Of a stretch of 64,000 nt of DNA, positions 26,560 to 34,351 are shown in pieces. Below the pieces are notes generated by a model, which was not told the origin of the DNA, ran no database searches, and was given only the letters and a program-made list of their open reading frames with translations. Within the stretch, counting starts at the first letter, position 1; each line of letters begins with the position of its first letter. The stretch is from NCBI GenBank assembly GCA_024236015.1, contig JACKLK010000003.1, forward strand, positions 372,001 through 436,000. Reading direction: 5' to 3'. Source of the DNA: Rhodoferax sp. (GTDB taxonomy: Bacteria > Pseudomonadota > Gammaproteobacteria > Burkholderiales > Burkholderiaceae_C). The position numbers and the translations under genes were made by a program.

Positions 26560-27354
26560 ATGACCCCTGCAAGACGCGCCTGCCTGTTCGCACTGCTGCT
26601 GTCAGCGGGACTGGCCGCGGGCCACCCCGCGGCCGCGCAGACCGGACCGGCCGTGGCCGCCGCCTCCGACCTGAAGTTCGCGCTCGACGACGTGGCGGCC
26701 GCATTCCGGGCGCAAACCGGCCAGGCGGTCCGCATCAGTTATGGCTCTTCGGGCAATTTCACGCGCCAGATCCAGCAGGACGCACCGTTCGAGCTGTTTC
26801 TGTCGGCCGACGAGGCCTTCGTGTTCCAGCTCGCACAGCAGGGGCACACCATCGACCGGGGCGCGCTGTACGCCACCGGACGCATCGTGTTGTTCGCACC
26901 GACGAAGTCCCCGCTGCGGGTGGACCCGCAACTGGCCGACCTGCGGGCCGCGTTGTCCGACGGACGCATCACCCGTTTCGCGATCGCCAACCCGGAGCAC
27001 GCGCCCTACGGGCGTGCGGCGCGCGAGGCACTGCAGAGCGCCGGCCTGTGGGACTCGCTGCAAGGGCGCCTGGTGCTGGGCGAGAACGTGTCGCAGGCGG
27101 CGCAGTTCGCCGTCTCCGGCTCCACGCAGGGCGGCATCTTCGCCTACTCGCTGGCGATGGCGCCGGCCTTCGCCAGCGCCGGCCGCCATGTGCTGGTGCC
27201 CGAGGACCTGCACCAGCCGCTGCGCCAGCGCATGGTGCTGACCCGCAAGGCCGGTCCGGTGGCGCGGGACTTCTACCAGTACCTGCAGCAGCCACCGGCG
27301 CGTGCCATCTTCAAGCGCTTCGGCTTCGTGCTGCCGGGCGAGCCGCTGAACTGA
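26560..27354 (+). CDS. modA: Molybdate ABC transporter substrate-binding protein
   Basis: 264 residues with a signal peptide (RRACLFALLLSAGLAAGHPAAAQ). The mature protein opens with the ModA signature VAAASDLKFALDDVAAAF and later SYGSSGNFTRQIQQDAPFELFLSADE, whose Ser/Ala-rich loops bind the oxyanion, and FAIANPEHAPYGRAA. Periplasmic capture of molybdate (or tungstate) for Mo cofactor enzymes. First gene of modABC, with modB 10 bp downstream. ATG at 26560 is the natural signal-peptide start. Confidence 0.96.
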   Translation: MTPARRACLFALLLSAGLAAGHPAAAQTGPAVAAASDLKFALDDVAAAFRAQTGQAVRISYGSSGNFTRQIQQDAPFELFLSADEAFVFQLAQQGHTIDRGALYATGRIVLFAPTKSPLRVDPQLADLRAALSDGRITRFAIANPEHAPYGRAAREALQSAGLWDSLQGRLVLGENVSQAAQFAVSGSTQGGIFAYSLAMAPAFASAGRHVLVPEDLHQPLRQRMVLTRKAGPVARDFYQYLQQPPARAIFKRFGFVLPGEPLN

Positions 27355-27364
27355 GCCCGGCGGC

Positions 27365-28039
27365 ATGGACTGGCCCGCGCTCTGGTTGTCGGTACAGCTG
27401 TCGGTGGCGACGGCCGTGATCCTGCTGCCGCTGGGCGTACTGGCCGCGCGCTGGCTGGCCAGCAGCCGCCATCCGCTCAAGCCGGTTTTCGAGGCCATGC
27501 TGGCCCTGCCGCTGGTGCTGCCGCCGACCGTGCTGGGCTTCTACCTGCTCGTGGCCCTGGGTGGCGAATCCCTGCTAGGCGGGCTGTTCCAGCAGGTCTT
27601 CGGCCACACGCTGGCGTTTTCGTTCACCGGACTGCTGGTGGCCAGCGTGGTGTTCAACATCCCGTTCGCGCTGATGCCGATGCAGCGCGCGTTCGAAGCA
27701 ATACCACTCGACCTGATGGATGCCGCGCGCACCTGCGGCCTGTCGCGCTGGCGCACCTTGTGGCGCATCGAATTGCCGCTGGCGCGGCGCGGCATCCTCA
27801 GCGGCATGATCATGACGGCGGCCCACACCATGGGTGAATTCGGCGTCGTGCTGATGGTCGGCGGCAGCATTCCGGGCGAAACCCGCACCATCGCGATCTC
27901 GATCTACGACAAGGTGCAGGCCTTCGACATGCAGTCCGCCGGCACCATGTCGGCAACGCTGCTGGCGCTGTCGATGCTGACCCTGCTGGTGTCGGCCTGG
28001 CTGCTGCGCGTGCCGCCGGCCCTGCACCAGCGCGGCTGA
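27365..28039 (+). CDS. modB: Molybdate ABC transporter permease
   Basis: 224 residues, normal ModB length, with five to six membrane segments. LPLVLPPTVLGFYLL is the ModB-specific first-loop motif and the EAA-type coupling loop reads DAARTCGLSRWRTLWRIELPLARRGILSG. Inner-membrane channel for molybdate between modA and modC, all co-transcribed. Confidence 0.96.
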   Translation: MDWPALWLSVQLSVATAVILLPLGVLAARWLASSRHPLKPVFEAMLALPLVLPPTVLGFYLLVALGGESLLGGLFQQVFGHTLAFSFTGLLVASVVFNIPFALMPMQRAFEAIPLDLMDAARTCGLSRWRTLWRIELPLARRGILSGMIMTAAHTMGEFGVVLMVGGSIPGETRTIAISIYDKVQAFDMQSAGTMSATLLALSMLTLLVSAWLLRVPPALHQRG

Positions 28040-28054
28040 CACGCCACCATCGCC

Positions 28055-29164
28055 ATGCTGCAAGCCCTGCTGCACCAGACCGGCCCGATCCCGCTGCATG
28101 CGCGCATCGACTGCGCGAACGGCGAACTGCTGGCGCTGGTCGGCCCGTCGGGCAGCGGCAAGACCAGCGTATTGCGCACCATCGCCGGCCTGCTGCGTGT
28201 GACGCAAGGGCGCATCAGTCTGGGCGACACGGTGTGGTTCGACGCGGAACGCGGCGTCAACCTGCCGGCCGAACATCGCCCGGTCGGCATGGTGTTCCAG
28301 CACTACGCCTTGTTCCCGCACCTCAGCGCATCGCAGAACGTGCAACTGGCCTTGCCCGACGGCGAGCCGGTCGATGCAGCGATGCAACTGCTGGCCGACA
28401 TGCAGCTCGAGGGCCTGGCCCGGCGCCGGCCGCATGAGCTCTCGGGCGGCCAGCGCCAGCGCGTGGCGCTCGCGCGCGCATTGGCGCGCCGGCCGAAGCT
28501 GTTGCTGCTCGACGAAGCGTTTTCGGCCGTGGACCAGCCCACGCGGCAGTCCTTGTACGACGAGTTGATCAAGCTGCGCGCGCGTGTGCCGCTGCCCATC
28601 GTGATGGTGACGCACGACCTGCGCGAGGCGCGGCTGCTGGCCGATCGCATCAGCATCCTGGACGGCGGCACGACGCTGCAGGACGGCCCGCCGGAGCGGG
28701 TGATGTCGCAGCCGCGCAATGCGCGGGTGGCCGCGCTGGTCGGCCTGCGCGACATCCACCTGGGCGTGTTCCATACCGCGTCCGGCCCCGGCACGATGGC
28801 GCGTTTGCGCTGGGGCGACGCCGGTGCGGGCATCGATCTGGCGACCTTCGACAAGGGCCGCCTCGAAGACGGTGCCCATGTGCGCTGGGTCGTGTCGGGC
28901 GAACACGTGCAGCTGCATGTCGAGCCGACCTCCGCCGCGAACACGGTACGCTGCGCCGTGCACGACCTGCGCCGCCTCGGCGAGATCGTCACGCTGCAAT
29001 GCCGCCCGACGGACCTGCCGCAGGCGCGGCTGCACCTGGACGTGACGACACGTTTCGCGCGGCTGCTGGACCTGCAGGCGGGTGCCACGGTGTTCCTCGA
29101 GATCGATCCGCAAGGCATTCACATCATGCCGGTCAAGCGGGCGATGCTCGATCCGCTGGCCTGA
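28055..29164 (+). CDS. modC: Molybdate ABC transporter ATP-binding protein with TOBE/Mop domain
   Basis: 369 residues. Walker A GPSGSGKT is at 30-37, Q-loop FQHYAL near 81, signature LSGGQ at 129-133 and Walker B LLLLDEA at ~149-155 with the catalytic Glu present. The C-terminal ~80 residues form a TOBE/Mop-type domain that senses molybdate in this family. The protein begins almost directly at the first nucleotide-binding strand. Start codon 15 bp after modB. Confidence 0.95.
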   Translation: MLQALLHQTGPIPLHARIDCANGELLALVGPSGSGKTSVLRTIAGLLRVTQGRISLGDTVWFDAERGVNLPAEHRPVGMVFQHYALFPHLSASQNVQLALPDGEPVDAAMQLLADMQLEGLARRRPHELSGGQRQRVALARALARRPKLLLLDEAFSAVDQPTRQSLYDELIKLRARVPLPIVMVTHDLREARLLADRISILDGGTTLQDGPPERVMSQPRNARVAALVGLRDIHLGVFHTASGPGTMARLRWGDAGAGIDLATFDKGRLEDGAHVRWVVSGEHVQLHVEPTSAANTVRCAVHDLRRLGEIVTLQCRPTDLPQARLHLDVTTRFARLLDLQAGATVFLEIDPQGIHIMPVKRAMLDPLA

Positions 29165-29220
29165 CGGGGCATGCCTGGCCGGTGGCAGCTTGGCCGGTCT
29201 TGAGGGCAAGCAGCGTCGAT

Positions 29221-29250
29221 GGGGTACTCTGTGCGGCGAATGTCCCCGCC
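29221..29250. repeat. Dispersed repeat, first (half) copy
   Basis: Begins GGGGTACTCTG and contains GCGAATGTCCCC, matching the element at 29357-29387 except for about four positions. Lacks the inverted right arm seen in the second copy, so it is a partial unit. Confidence 0.7.
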
Positions 29251-29356
29251 TTGCCTGTCCCTCCGCTGTCATCACGCCGAAGTTGGCAACTCCAGTCTTT
29301 GCAAGGGTGCTGGCCAATACCCGTCAGGCGGACAGCGCCGGTGGGATCAGGCCGCC

Positions 29357-29436
29357 GGGGTACTCTGCTCCGCGAATGTCCCCCGCGTCGGGCTGCGCCC
29401 GCCGCTCCTCCTTTATTTCGCTACGCAGAGCACCCC
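29357..29436. repeat. Palindromic extragenic repeat, second copy with both arms
   Basis: Left arm GGGGTACTCTGC (29357-29368) pairs with right arm GCAGAGCACCCC (29425-29436) with one mismatch; between them lie GCGAATGTCCCCCG and a GC-rich core. The architecture resembles REP-type intergenic palindromes. Sense of propagation unknown. Confidence 0.7.
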
Positions 29437-29493
29437 ACCGTCCTGATCCTGCGACTTTGCTTGCACGCGGAGAACCACGACCGCCGCCCAGGA

Positions 29494-29591
29494 CAAGCGA
29501 GGTGGGTGAGGGGCGCAGTGAAGCAAGGGGCAATCGATGCGCGCAGCCCATCGAGGAGGACATGAACGGAGGCCCCCACCCGCCTCGCTTG
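29494..29591. repeat. 98-bp stem-loop with ~19-bp terminal arms and an inner hairpin
   Basis: Bases 29494-29512 (begins CAAGCGAGG) pair with 29573-29591 (ends CCTCGCTTG) with one wobble and one mismatch; inside, TCGATG (29534) pairs with CATCGA (29549). It lies between the convergent modC and acr3 ends, so it may be a bidirectional terminator, a MITE/REP-like repeat or a structured RNA. Confidence 0.6.
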
Positions 29592-29685
29592 GCCCACCAC
29601 CGACGTTACACGGAAGGAATCGACAAGAAGCCCCCTCCGAATCGCGATGCCGGCATCACGGGGGAGGCATCATCACGATGCAGCG

Positions 29686-30705
29686 TCAGGCCGGAAACCA
29701 GTGCCGCGTCCGGTTCGCAAACGCCACCAGCGACAACATCACCGGAACCTCGACCAGCACGCCGACCACCGTGGCGAGTGCGGCACCCGAATGCAGGCCG
29801 AACAACGAGATGGCCACGGCCACGGCCAGTTCGAAGAAGTTGGACGTTCCGATCAGACACGCCGGCGCGGCGATATCGTGCGGCAGTTTCATGCGGCGCG
29901 CCGCCACGTAGGCGATGGCGAAGATGCCGTAGCTCTGCAGCACCAGCGGCACGGCGATCAGCACAATGATCAAGGGCTTGGCGATCAGCGTCTCGGCCTG
30001 GAAACCGAACAGCAGCACCACGGTGGCGATCAGGCCGACGACGGACCAGGGCTTGAGCGCGGCCACGCCCTGGGCGAGACGCTGCGCGCCGCCCCGTGCC
30101 ATCCAGGCCTTGCGGGTCAATACGCCGGCCACCAGCGGCAACACCACGTACAACACGGTGGACAGCAGCAGCGTCTGCCAGGGCACGGTGACGTCGGTCA
30201 CACCCAGCAGGAAGGCGGCGATCGGCGCGAATGCGAACACCATGATCAGGTCGTTGACCGACACCTGCACCAGCGTGTAGTTCGGGTCGCCTTTGGTCAG
30301 CTGGCTCCAGACGAAAACCATCGCGGTGCACGGCGCGACGCCAAGCAGGATCATGCCGGCGATGTATTCGCTGGCCGATTGCGGATCGACCCAGGGCGCG
30401 AACACGTACTGGAAGAACAGCACCGCCAGCGCCGCCATCGTGAACGGCTTGACCAGCCAGTTGATGACCAGGGTCAGCACCAGGCCGCGTGGCCGCTTGC
30501 CGACGTCCTTGACCGCGGCCAGGTCGATCTGGATCATCATCGGATAGATCATGACCCAGATGAATACCGCCACCACGAGGTTGACGTGCGCCAGCTCGAA
30601 GGCGGCAATGGCTTGGAACAGGCCGGGCAACCACAGGCCCAGCGCGACGCCGGCCAGGATGCCCAGGCCGACCCAGACGGTCAGGAAACGTTCGAACAAA
30701 CCCAT
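29686..30705 (-). CDS. acr3: Arsenite efflux transporter, ACR3 family
   Basis: 339 residues from ATG 30705 (GGGAG upstream; an ATG at 30729 is less likely). About ten membrane segments; the catalytic Cys126 in GVAPCTAMVFVWSQ and the TSNFFELAVA motif identify the ACR3 (BART superfamily) arsenite/H+ antiporter, not ArsB. Exports As(III) across the inner membrane. Last gene of the arsR-arsI-acr3 operon. Confidence 0.95.
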   Translation of the reverse strand: MGLFERFLTVWVGLGILAGVALGLWLPGLFQAIAAFELAHVNLVVAVFIWVMIYPMMIQIDLAAVKDVGKRPRGLVLTLVINWLVKPFTMAALAVLFFQYVFAPWVDPQSASEYIAGMILLGVAPCTAMVFVWSQLTKGDPNYTLVQVSVNDLIMVFAFAPIAAFLLGVTDVTVPWQTLLLSTVLYVVLPLVAGVLTRKAWMARGGAQRLAQGVAALKPWSVVGLIATVVLLFGFQAETLIAKPLIIVLIAVPLVLQSYGIFAIAYVAARRMKLPHDIAAPACLIGTSNFFELAVAVAISLFGLHSGAALATVVGVLVEVPVMLSLVAFANRTRHWFPA

Positions 30706-30829
30706 CGCAAGACTCCCCGTTGCATCCATATTTGTTTCGTGAAGGCGGCACGGCGCCCATCACTTCGTCGGCTTCGACGGCCGTCACCGTGCACGTGTTC
30801 GCGCCGGCGGCCGGCCACCGGTGCAGGGC

Positions 30830-30982
30830 TCAGCCCCAGCAGCAGATCGGCCCGCAGCCGGGCAGGCGCAGCCAGACCGGCAGGGACGGACGCCGGCAGG
30901 CGGCGCTGCACGGCGGGGCCGGCTCGCGCGGCCGCGTGAACAGGCGCGCGAACCACGCGCGCACGGCGGCGCTCAGCAACAT
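30830..30982 (-). CDS. Small Cys-rich hypothetical protein in the ars operon
   Basis: A 50-residue open frame whose ATG (30982) overlaps the arsI stop by ten bases, which favours translational coupling. It has an amphipathic N-terminus (LLSAAVRAWFARLFTRPREP) and five cysteines, ending LPGCGPICCWG. Such a tail could bind As(III) or another soft metal, but no family is recognised and the reading frame could be chance. It fills part of the gap between arsI and acr3. Confidence 0.4.
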   Translation of the reverse strand: MLLSAAVRAWFARLFTRPREPAPPCSAACRRPSLPVWLRLPGCGPICCWG

Positions 30983-31449
30983 GACGAGGCCTTGCTGCCG
31001 GTCGGGGACGGTGCAGCAGCGCAACATGCGGCGGCGCCGGCGGGCTGGGTCGTCGCGGCGGCCAGGGCCTTGGACTCGCCGAACACCGCGATGTCGCCCA
31101 TGGTGTGGAACTGCTCCCAGGCAATGCCTTGCGGATCGGTGACCCAGTGTTTTTCGCTGCGCGCATAACAGCAGCTGGTCGCGCCTTCGTCGAGCAAGGC
31201 CATGTCGGCGGCCTCGGCGCGTTGCTTGAGTTCATCGAGTTCGGCCGCGTCGTCGGTCTGGAAACCCAGGTGATCGACGCCGGCCGCGTGGCCGCGGGCG
31301 GAGATCGCGAAGTTCAGTCGCGGGTCGTCCAGCATCCATTTCGCATAGTCGGCCTCGAGCCGGGTCGGCGCCGCGGCGAACAGCCTGGAATAGAAGCCGA
31401 CGCTGGCGGCTAGATCATCGACATGGACATGCACATGGAAACGTTTCAT
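30973..31449 (-). CDS. arsI: ArsI/CadI-type metalloenzyme, organoarsenical C-As lyase candidate
   Basis: 158 residues from ATG 31449 (AGGAG upstream). A vicinal-oxygen-chelate (glyoxalase/extradiol) fold: HVHVHVDDLAASVGFYSRLF at the start, His60 (GVDHLGFQ) and Glu112 (AWEQFHT) as metal ligands, and the vicinal Cys93-Cys94 pair (TSCCYA) that binds trivalent methylarsenicals in ArsI. Two further Cys pairs occur in the Ala/Pro-rich tail (142-143, 157-158). Probably demethylates methylarsenite to As(III), which Acr3 then exports. Confidence 0.9.
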   Translation of the reverse strand: MKRFHVHVHVDDLAASVGFYSRLFAAAPTRLEADYAKWMLDDPRLNFAISARGHAAGVDHLGFQTDDAAELDELKQRAEAADMALLDEGATSCCYARSEKHWVTDPQGIAWEQFHTMGDIAVFGESKALAAATTQPAGAAACCAAAPSPTGSKASSCC

Positions 31450-31471
31450 CGCGGGTTCTCCTGGTGGACGG

Positions 31472-31798
31472 TCAACAGTGGGTATGGCGTGAGGGGGCAT
31501 CGAGCTCGCATGCCGCGCCCTGGCAGCAATGCGCGGTGAGGTACTGGAGCAAGGCGTTCATGACATCGACCGCGGGGCGGTAGATCAGGCTGCGGCCGTC
31601 GCGCTCCTGCCGTGCGAGGCCGGCATGCATCAATTCCTTCAGGTGGAACGACAGGGTCGACGCCGGCACGTCGAGCATGGCGGACAAGGCGCCCGGCGTC
31701 ATGCCTTGCGGCCCGGCGCCGACCAGCGCGCGAAAGATGCGCAGGCGCATGTCCTGGGCCAGCGCGGCCAATGCGGTGACAGCTTGTTTTTCTTCCAT
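31472..31798 (-). CDS. arsR: ArsR-family arsenic-responsive repressor
   Basis: 108 residues, winged HTH (LDVPASTLSFHLKELMHAGLARQERDG). The As(III)-sensing cysteines are not in the helix-3 CxC position of E. coli ArsR; instead Cys91, Cys92, Cys97 and Cys108 cluster at the C-terminus (AHCCQGAAC), as in C-terminal-site ArsR types. First gene of the operon, with arsI 22 bp downstream. A 7-bp-arm inverted repeat overlies the promoter and abuts the start codon. Confidence 0.93.
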   Translation of the reverse strand: MEEKQAVTALAALAQDMRLRIFRALVGAGPQGMTPGALSAMLDVPASTLSFHLKELMHAGLARQERDGRSLIYRPAVDVMNALLQYLTAHCCQGAACELDAPSRHTHC

Positions 31799-31799
31799 G

Positions 31800-31825
31800 A
31801 TTCGATTATGGTGGAAATATCGAAT
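31800..31825. promoter_or_regulatory. ArsR operator candidate
   Basis: ATTCGAT and ATCGAAT perfect arms with a 12-bp spacer, beginning two bases upstream of the arsR ATG. The placement would block transcription start or elongation in the absence of arsenite. AT-rich against the background. Confidence 0.65.
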
Positions 31826-31917
31826 AAAAAGACAAAGCCGCACCATCGTCAGGGACTTCCCGGCCCAACGGCACGGTGGCGACCGACGCGCACTGGCACC
31901 GCGCCGGCTGCGCGGGA

Positions 31918-32301
31918 TCACTTCGCTTCGTCGATCATCCGGATGGTCTTGTCCTCGACCTCGCGGGCCACCACAGCCAGCTCCGGATCCTGGGACAACG
32001 ACGACAACATCTTGACCGGCGTGATCAGGCCGATGCGCGTCGTGCCCTTCTCGGTATAGACCGAGATGCGGCACGGCAAGGCCATGTTCAGCCGCATGTC
32101 GGACGCCAGCACCTTGGCGGCCTGTGCCGGGTTGCAGACCTCGAACACCCGGCACTGTTCGGCGAAGTCGATGCCCTTGCTGCGCAGCGTCTCGCCGAGG
32201 TCGTGCACGTGCAGCACGCCGAAGCCGTTGCGCCTGACGGCGGCATCCAGGTCCTGTGCCGCCTGCTCGAAGGGTTTGTCGGTTTCGGCGATGTAGTACA
32301 T
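31918..32301 (-). CDS. DUF302 domain protein
   Basis: 127 residues from ATG 32301. Matches DUF302: YYIAETDKPFEQAAQDLDAAVRRNGFGVLHVHDLGETLRSKG, then VFEVCNPAQAAKVLASD and LPCRISVYTEKGTTRIGLITP. The family is a small alpha/beta fold of unknown function frequent near sulfur, metal and oxidative-stress genes. Two Cys residues (EVCNP and LPCRI) are typical of the family. Divergence from arsR (119 bp away, same strand upstream) does not by itself show a link to arsenic. Confidence 0.88.
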   Translation of the reverse strand: MYYIAETDKPFEQAAQDLDAAVRRNGFGVLHVHDLGETLRSKGIDFAEQCRVFEVCNPAQAAKVLASDMRLNMALPCRISVYTEKGTTRIGLITPVKMLSSLSQDPELAVVAREVEDKTIRMIDEAK

Positions 32302-32472
32302 GTCGGGGCTCCCGTGGCGATCAACGTCCCCTTGTACCCGAAACCGCGGCAACCCGGCTGCGTTGGATCAAACGCGCGCCATTGCCGACAGGCGGCGCGG
32401 GCCGCGCGCACCACGGGCCTGCCGCGGTCGCTGCGCGTCGCCGCGCCCCCCATGCGCGGACAACGTCCCCGA

Positions 32473-33456
32473 CTACAGCGTCAGGATGGTGCAGCCGGTC
32501 GTCTTGCGCGCCTCCAGATCCCGGTGCGCCTGCTGGACCTGCTCCAGCGGATAACGCTGGTCGATGCGGATCTTGACCTTGCCGCTGGTGACCACGTCGA
32601 ACAACTGGTCGGCCATCTCCTGCGTGGTCTCGCGCGTCGCGATGTGCGTGAACAGCGTCTGGCGTGTCACGTAGATCGAACCCTTGGCCGCCAGCATGGC
32701 GGGTGCGAAGGCCGGTGCCGGGCCCGACGCGTTGCCGAAACACGCCATCAGGCCAAACGGCGAGAGGCAGTTCAGCGATTTTTCCCAGGTGTCCTTGCCC
32801 ACCGAATCGTAGACCACCTTGACGCCCTTGCCGCCGGTGATCTCCTTGACACGGGCCTCGAAATCCTCGGTGTTGTAGTTGATCATGTGCGCGGCGCCAT
32901 GCTCCAGCGCCAGCTTGCACTTGGCGTCGCTGCCCGCGGTGCCGATCAGCTGGTAACCCAGCGCCTTGGCCCACTGCGTCGCGATCAGGCCGACACCGCC
33001 GGCGGCGGCATGGAACAGGATGTGGTCGCCGGCCTGCAGACCCTGCACCGGCAAGGTCCGCTTGAGCAGGTATTGCGCGGTCAGGCCCTTGAGCATCATC
33101 GCCGCACCGGTGTCGAAGTCGATGGCGTCGGGCAACTTGCAGACACACTTGGCCGGCATCACGCGCAGCTCGCAATAACTGCCCGGCGGCTGGCTGGCAT
33201 AGGCGGCGCGGTCGCCGACCTTCAGGTGGCTCACGCCCTCGCCCACCGCCTCGACGATGCCCGAGGCCTCCATGCCCAGATGCAGCGGCATCGGCAACTT
33301 GTACAGGCCGTCGCGCTGGTAGACGTCGATGAAGTTCAGGCCGACCGCCTTGTGCCGGATGCGGATCTCGCCCGGGCCCGGGTCGCCGACCTGCACGTCG
33401 ATCAGTTGCAGGACTTCGGGTCCGCCGTTGTGCTCGATGCGAATCGCTTTGCTCAT
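32473..33456 (-). CDS. NADPH:quinone reductase, zeta-crystallin type
   Basis: 327 residues of the zinc-free MDR superfamily. GroES-like N-domain (LNFIDVYQRDGLYKLPMPLHLGMEASG) and Rossmann motif AAAGGVGLIATQWAKALG, with the QOR signature GTAGSDAK. Reduces quinones with NADPH in one-electron or hydride steps; protects from redox cycling. Last gene of the CoA-binding/metY/crotonase/QOR co-directional set. ATG at 33456. Confidence 0.94.
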   Translation of the reverse strand: MSKAIRIEHNGGPEVLQLIDVQVGDPGPGEIRIRHKAVGLNFIDVYQRDGLYKLPMPLHLGMEASGIVEAVGEGVSHLKVGDRAAYASQPPGSYCELRVMPAKCVCKLPDAIDFDTGAAMMLKGLTAQYLLKRTLPVQGLQAGDHILFHAAAGGVGLIATQWAKALGYQLIGTAGSDAKCKLALEHGAAHMINYNTEDFEARVKEITGGKGVKVVYDSVGKDTWEKSLNCLSPFGLMACFGNASGPAPAFAPAMLAAKGSIYVTRQTLFTHIATRETTQEMADQLFDVVTSGKVKIRIDQRYPLEQVQQAHRDLEARKTTGCTILTL

Positions 33457-33503
33457 GAATGCTCCTAGTCGTTGAAGTTGCGGTAAATCCGTCGGTCGAA
33501 CCA

Positions 33504-34295
33504 TCAGCCGCGCCAGTCCGGGCGCCGCTTCTCGATGAAGGCTTGCACGCCTTCCAGCGCGGTCTCGTCCATCATGTTGCAGGCCATGGTCTGGGCCGCG
33601 TCGGTGTAGGCAGCGGCAATGCCTTTTTCGAGTTGCCGGTAGAACAGCGACTTGCCCAGCGCCAGCGCGATGCGCGGCTTCGAGAGTATCGCCTGAACCC
33701 ACTGCTCCACAGCGGCATCGAGCTGCTCGGGCGCGGTCACGCTGTTGACGAGGCCACGCGCCATCGCGGCATCAGCGTCGATGAACTCGCCGGTCACCAG
33801 CATCTCGAACGCCGCCTTGCGCCCGATGTTGCGCGACAAGGCCACGCTCGGGGTGGCGCAGAACAGGCCGAAGTTGACGCCGCTGACGGCAAACCGCGCA
33901 TCGCGCGAAGCCGCCGCCATGTCGCACATGGCCACCAGCTGGCAGCCGGCGGCGGTCGCCATGCCCTGCACCTTGGCGATCACCGGCACCGGCAGGTGTT
34001 GCAGCGCCATCATCATGTCGCTGCACTGGTGGAACAACTTCTGGTAATACTCCAGCGACGGCGCCGCGCGCATCTGCTTGAGGTCGTGGCCGGCGCAAAA
34101 TGCCTTGCCGGCGGCCTGCAGCACGACGACACGCACCGAGCCGTCTTCGGCCATCTGCGCGAACGCCTGCTGCAGCGCCGACAGCAGTTCCTCCGACAAG
34201 GCATTGAACGCCGACGGGCGGTTCAACGTCAACGTGCAGACGCCGCGTTCATCGCGGCTGCTGAGCAGGCAAGGTGTTTCGTTCGTCGTCGTCAT
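33504..34295 (-). CDS. Crotonase (enoyl-CoA hydratase/isomerase family, ECHDC3-like)
   Basis: 263 residues. The oxyanion-hole segment AFCAGHDLKQMRA and the TAAGCQLVAMCDMAAAS helix are present. Where enoyl-CoA hydratase has its first catalytic Glu (GGCEL), this protein has Gln (AGCQL), as in the ECHDC3 group, so hydratase activity is doubtful and another CoA-ester reaction is likely. In the same-strand cluster with metY (56 bp) and QOR (47 bp). Confidence 0.9.
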   Translation of the reverse strand: MTTTNETPCLLSSRDERGVCTLTLNRPSAFNALSEELLSALQQAFAQMAEDGSVRVVVLQAAGKAFCAGHDLKQMRAAPSLEYYQKLFHQCSDMMMALQHLPVPVIAKVQGMATAAGCQLVAMCDMAAASRDARFAVSGVNFGLFCATPSVALSRNIGRKAAFEMLVTGEFIDADAAMARGLVNSVTAPEQLDAAVEQWVQAILSKPRIALALGKSLFYRQLEKGIAAAYTDAAQTMACNMMDETALEGVQAFIEKRRPDWRG

Positions 34296-34351
34296 CGTGT
34301 TTTCAACCCGGGTGTATTGCCGGCCGGCAACGCGCCAGCCAGCCCCCAGTG

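Larger units (their letters stand above)
29165..29685. other. 521-bp intergenic region between modC and acr3 with repeat elements but no credible gene
   Basis: Holds two copies of a GGGGTACTCTG...GCGAATGTCCCC element (29221 and 29357), a palindromic unit and a long stem-loop, all listed separately. Open frames across it have no recognisable domains and run through the palindromes. Composition is less GC-skewed than flanking genes. Confidence 0.7.

Noticed and set aside
29494..29591. Retron ncRNA or riboswitch
   Set aside because: No reverse transcriptase nearby and no recognisable riboswitch core; the element is between convergent genes, so a repeat or terminator is more likely.
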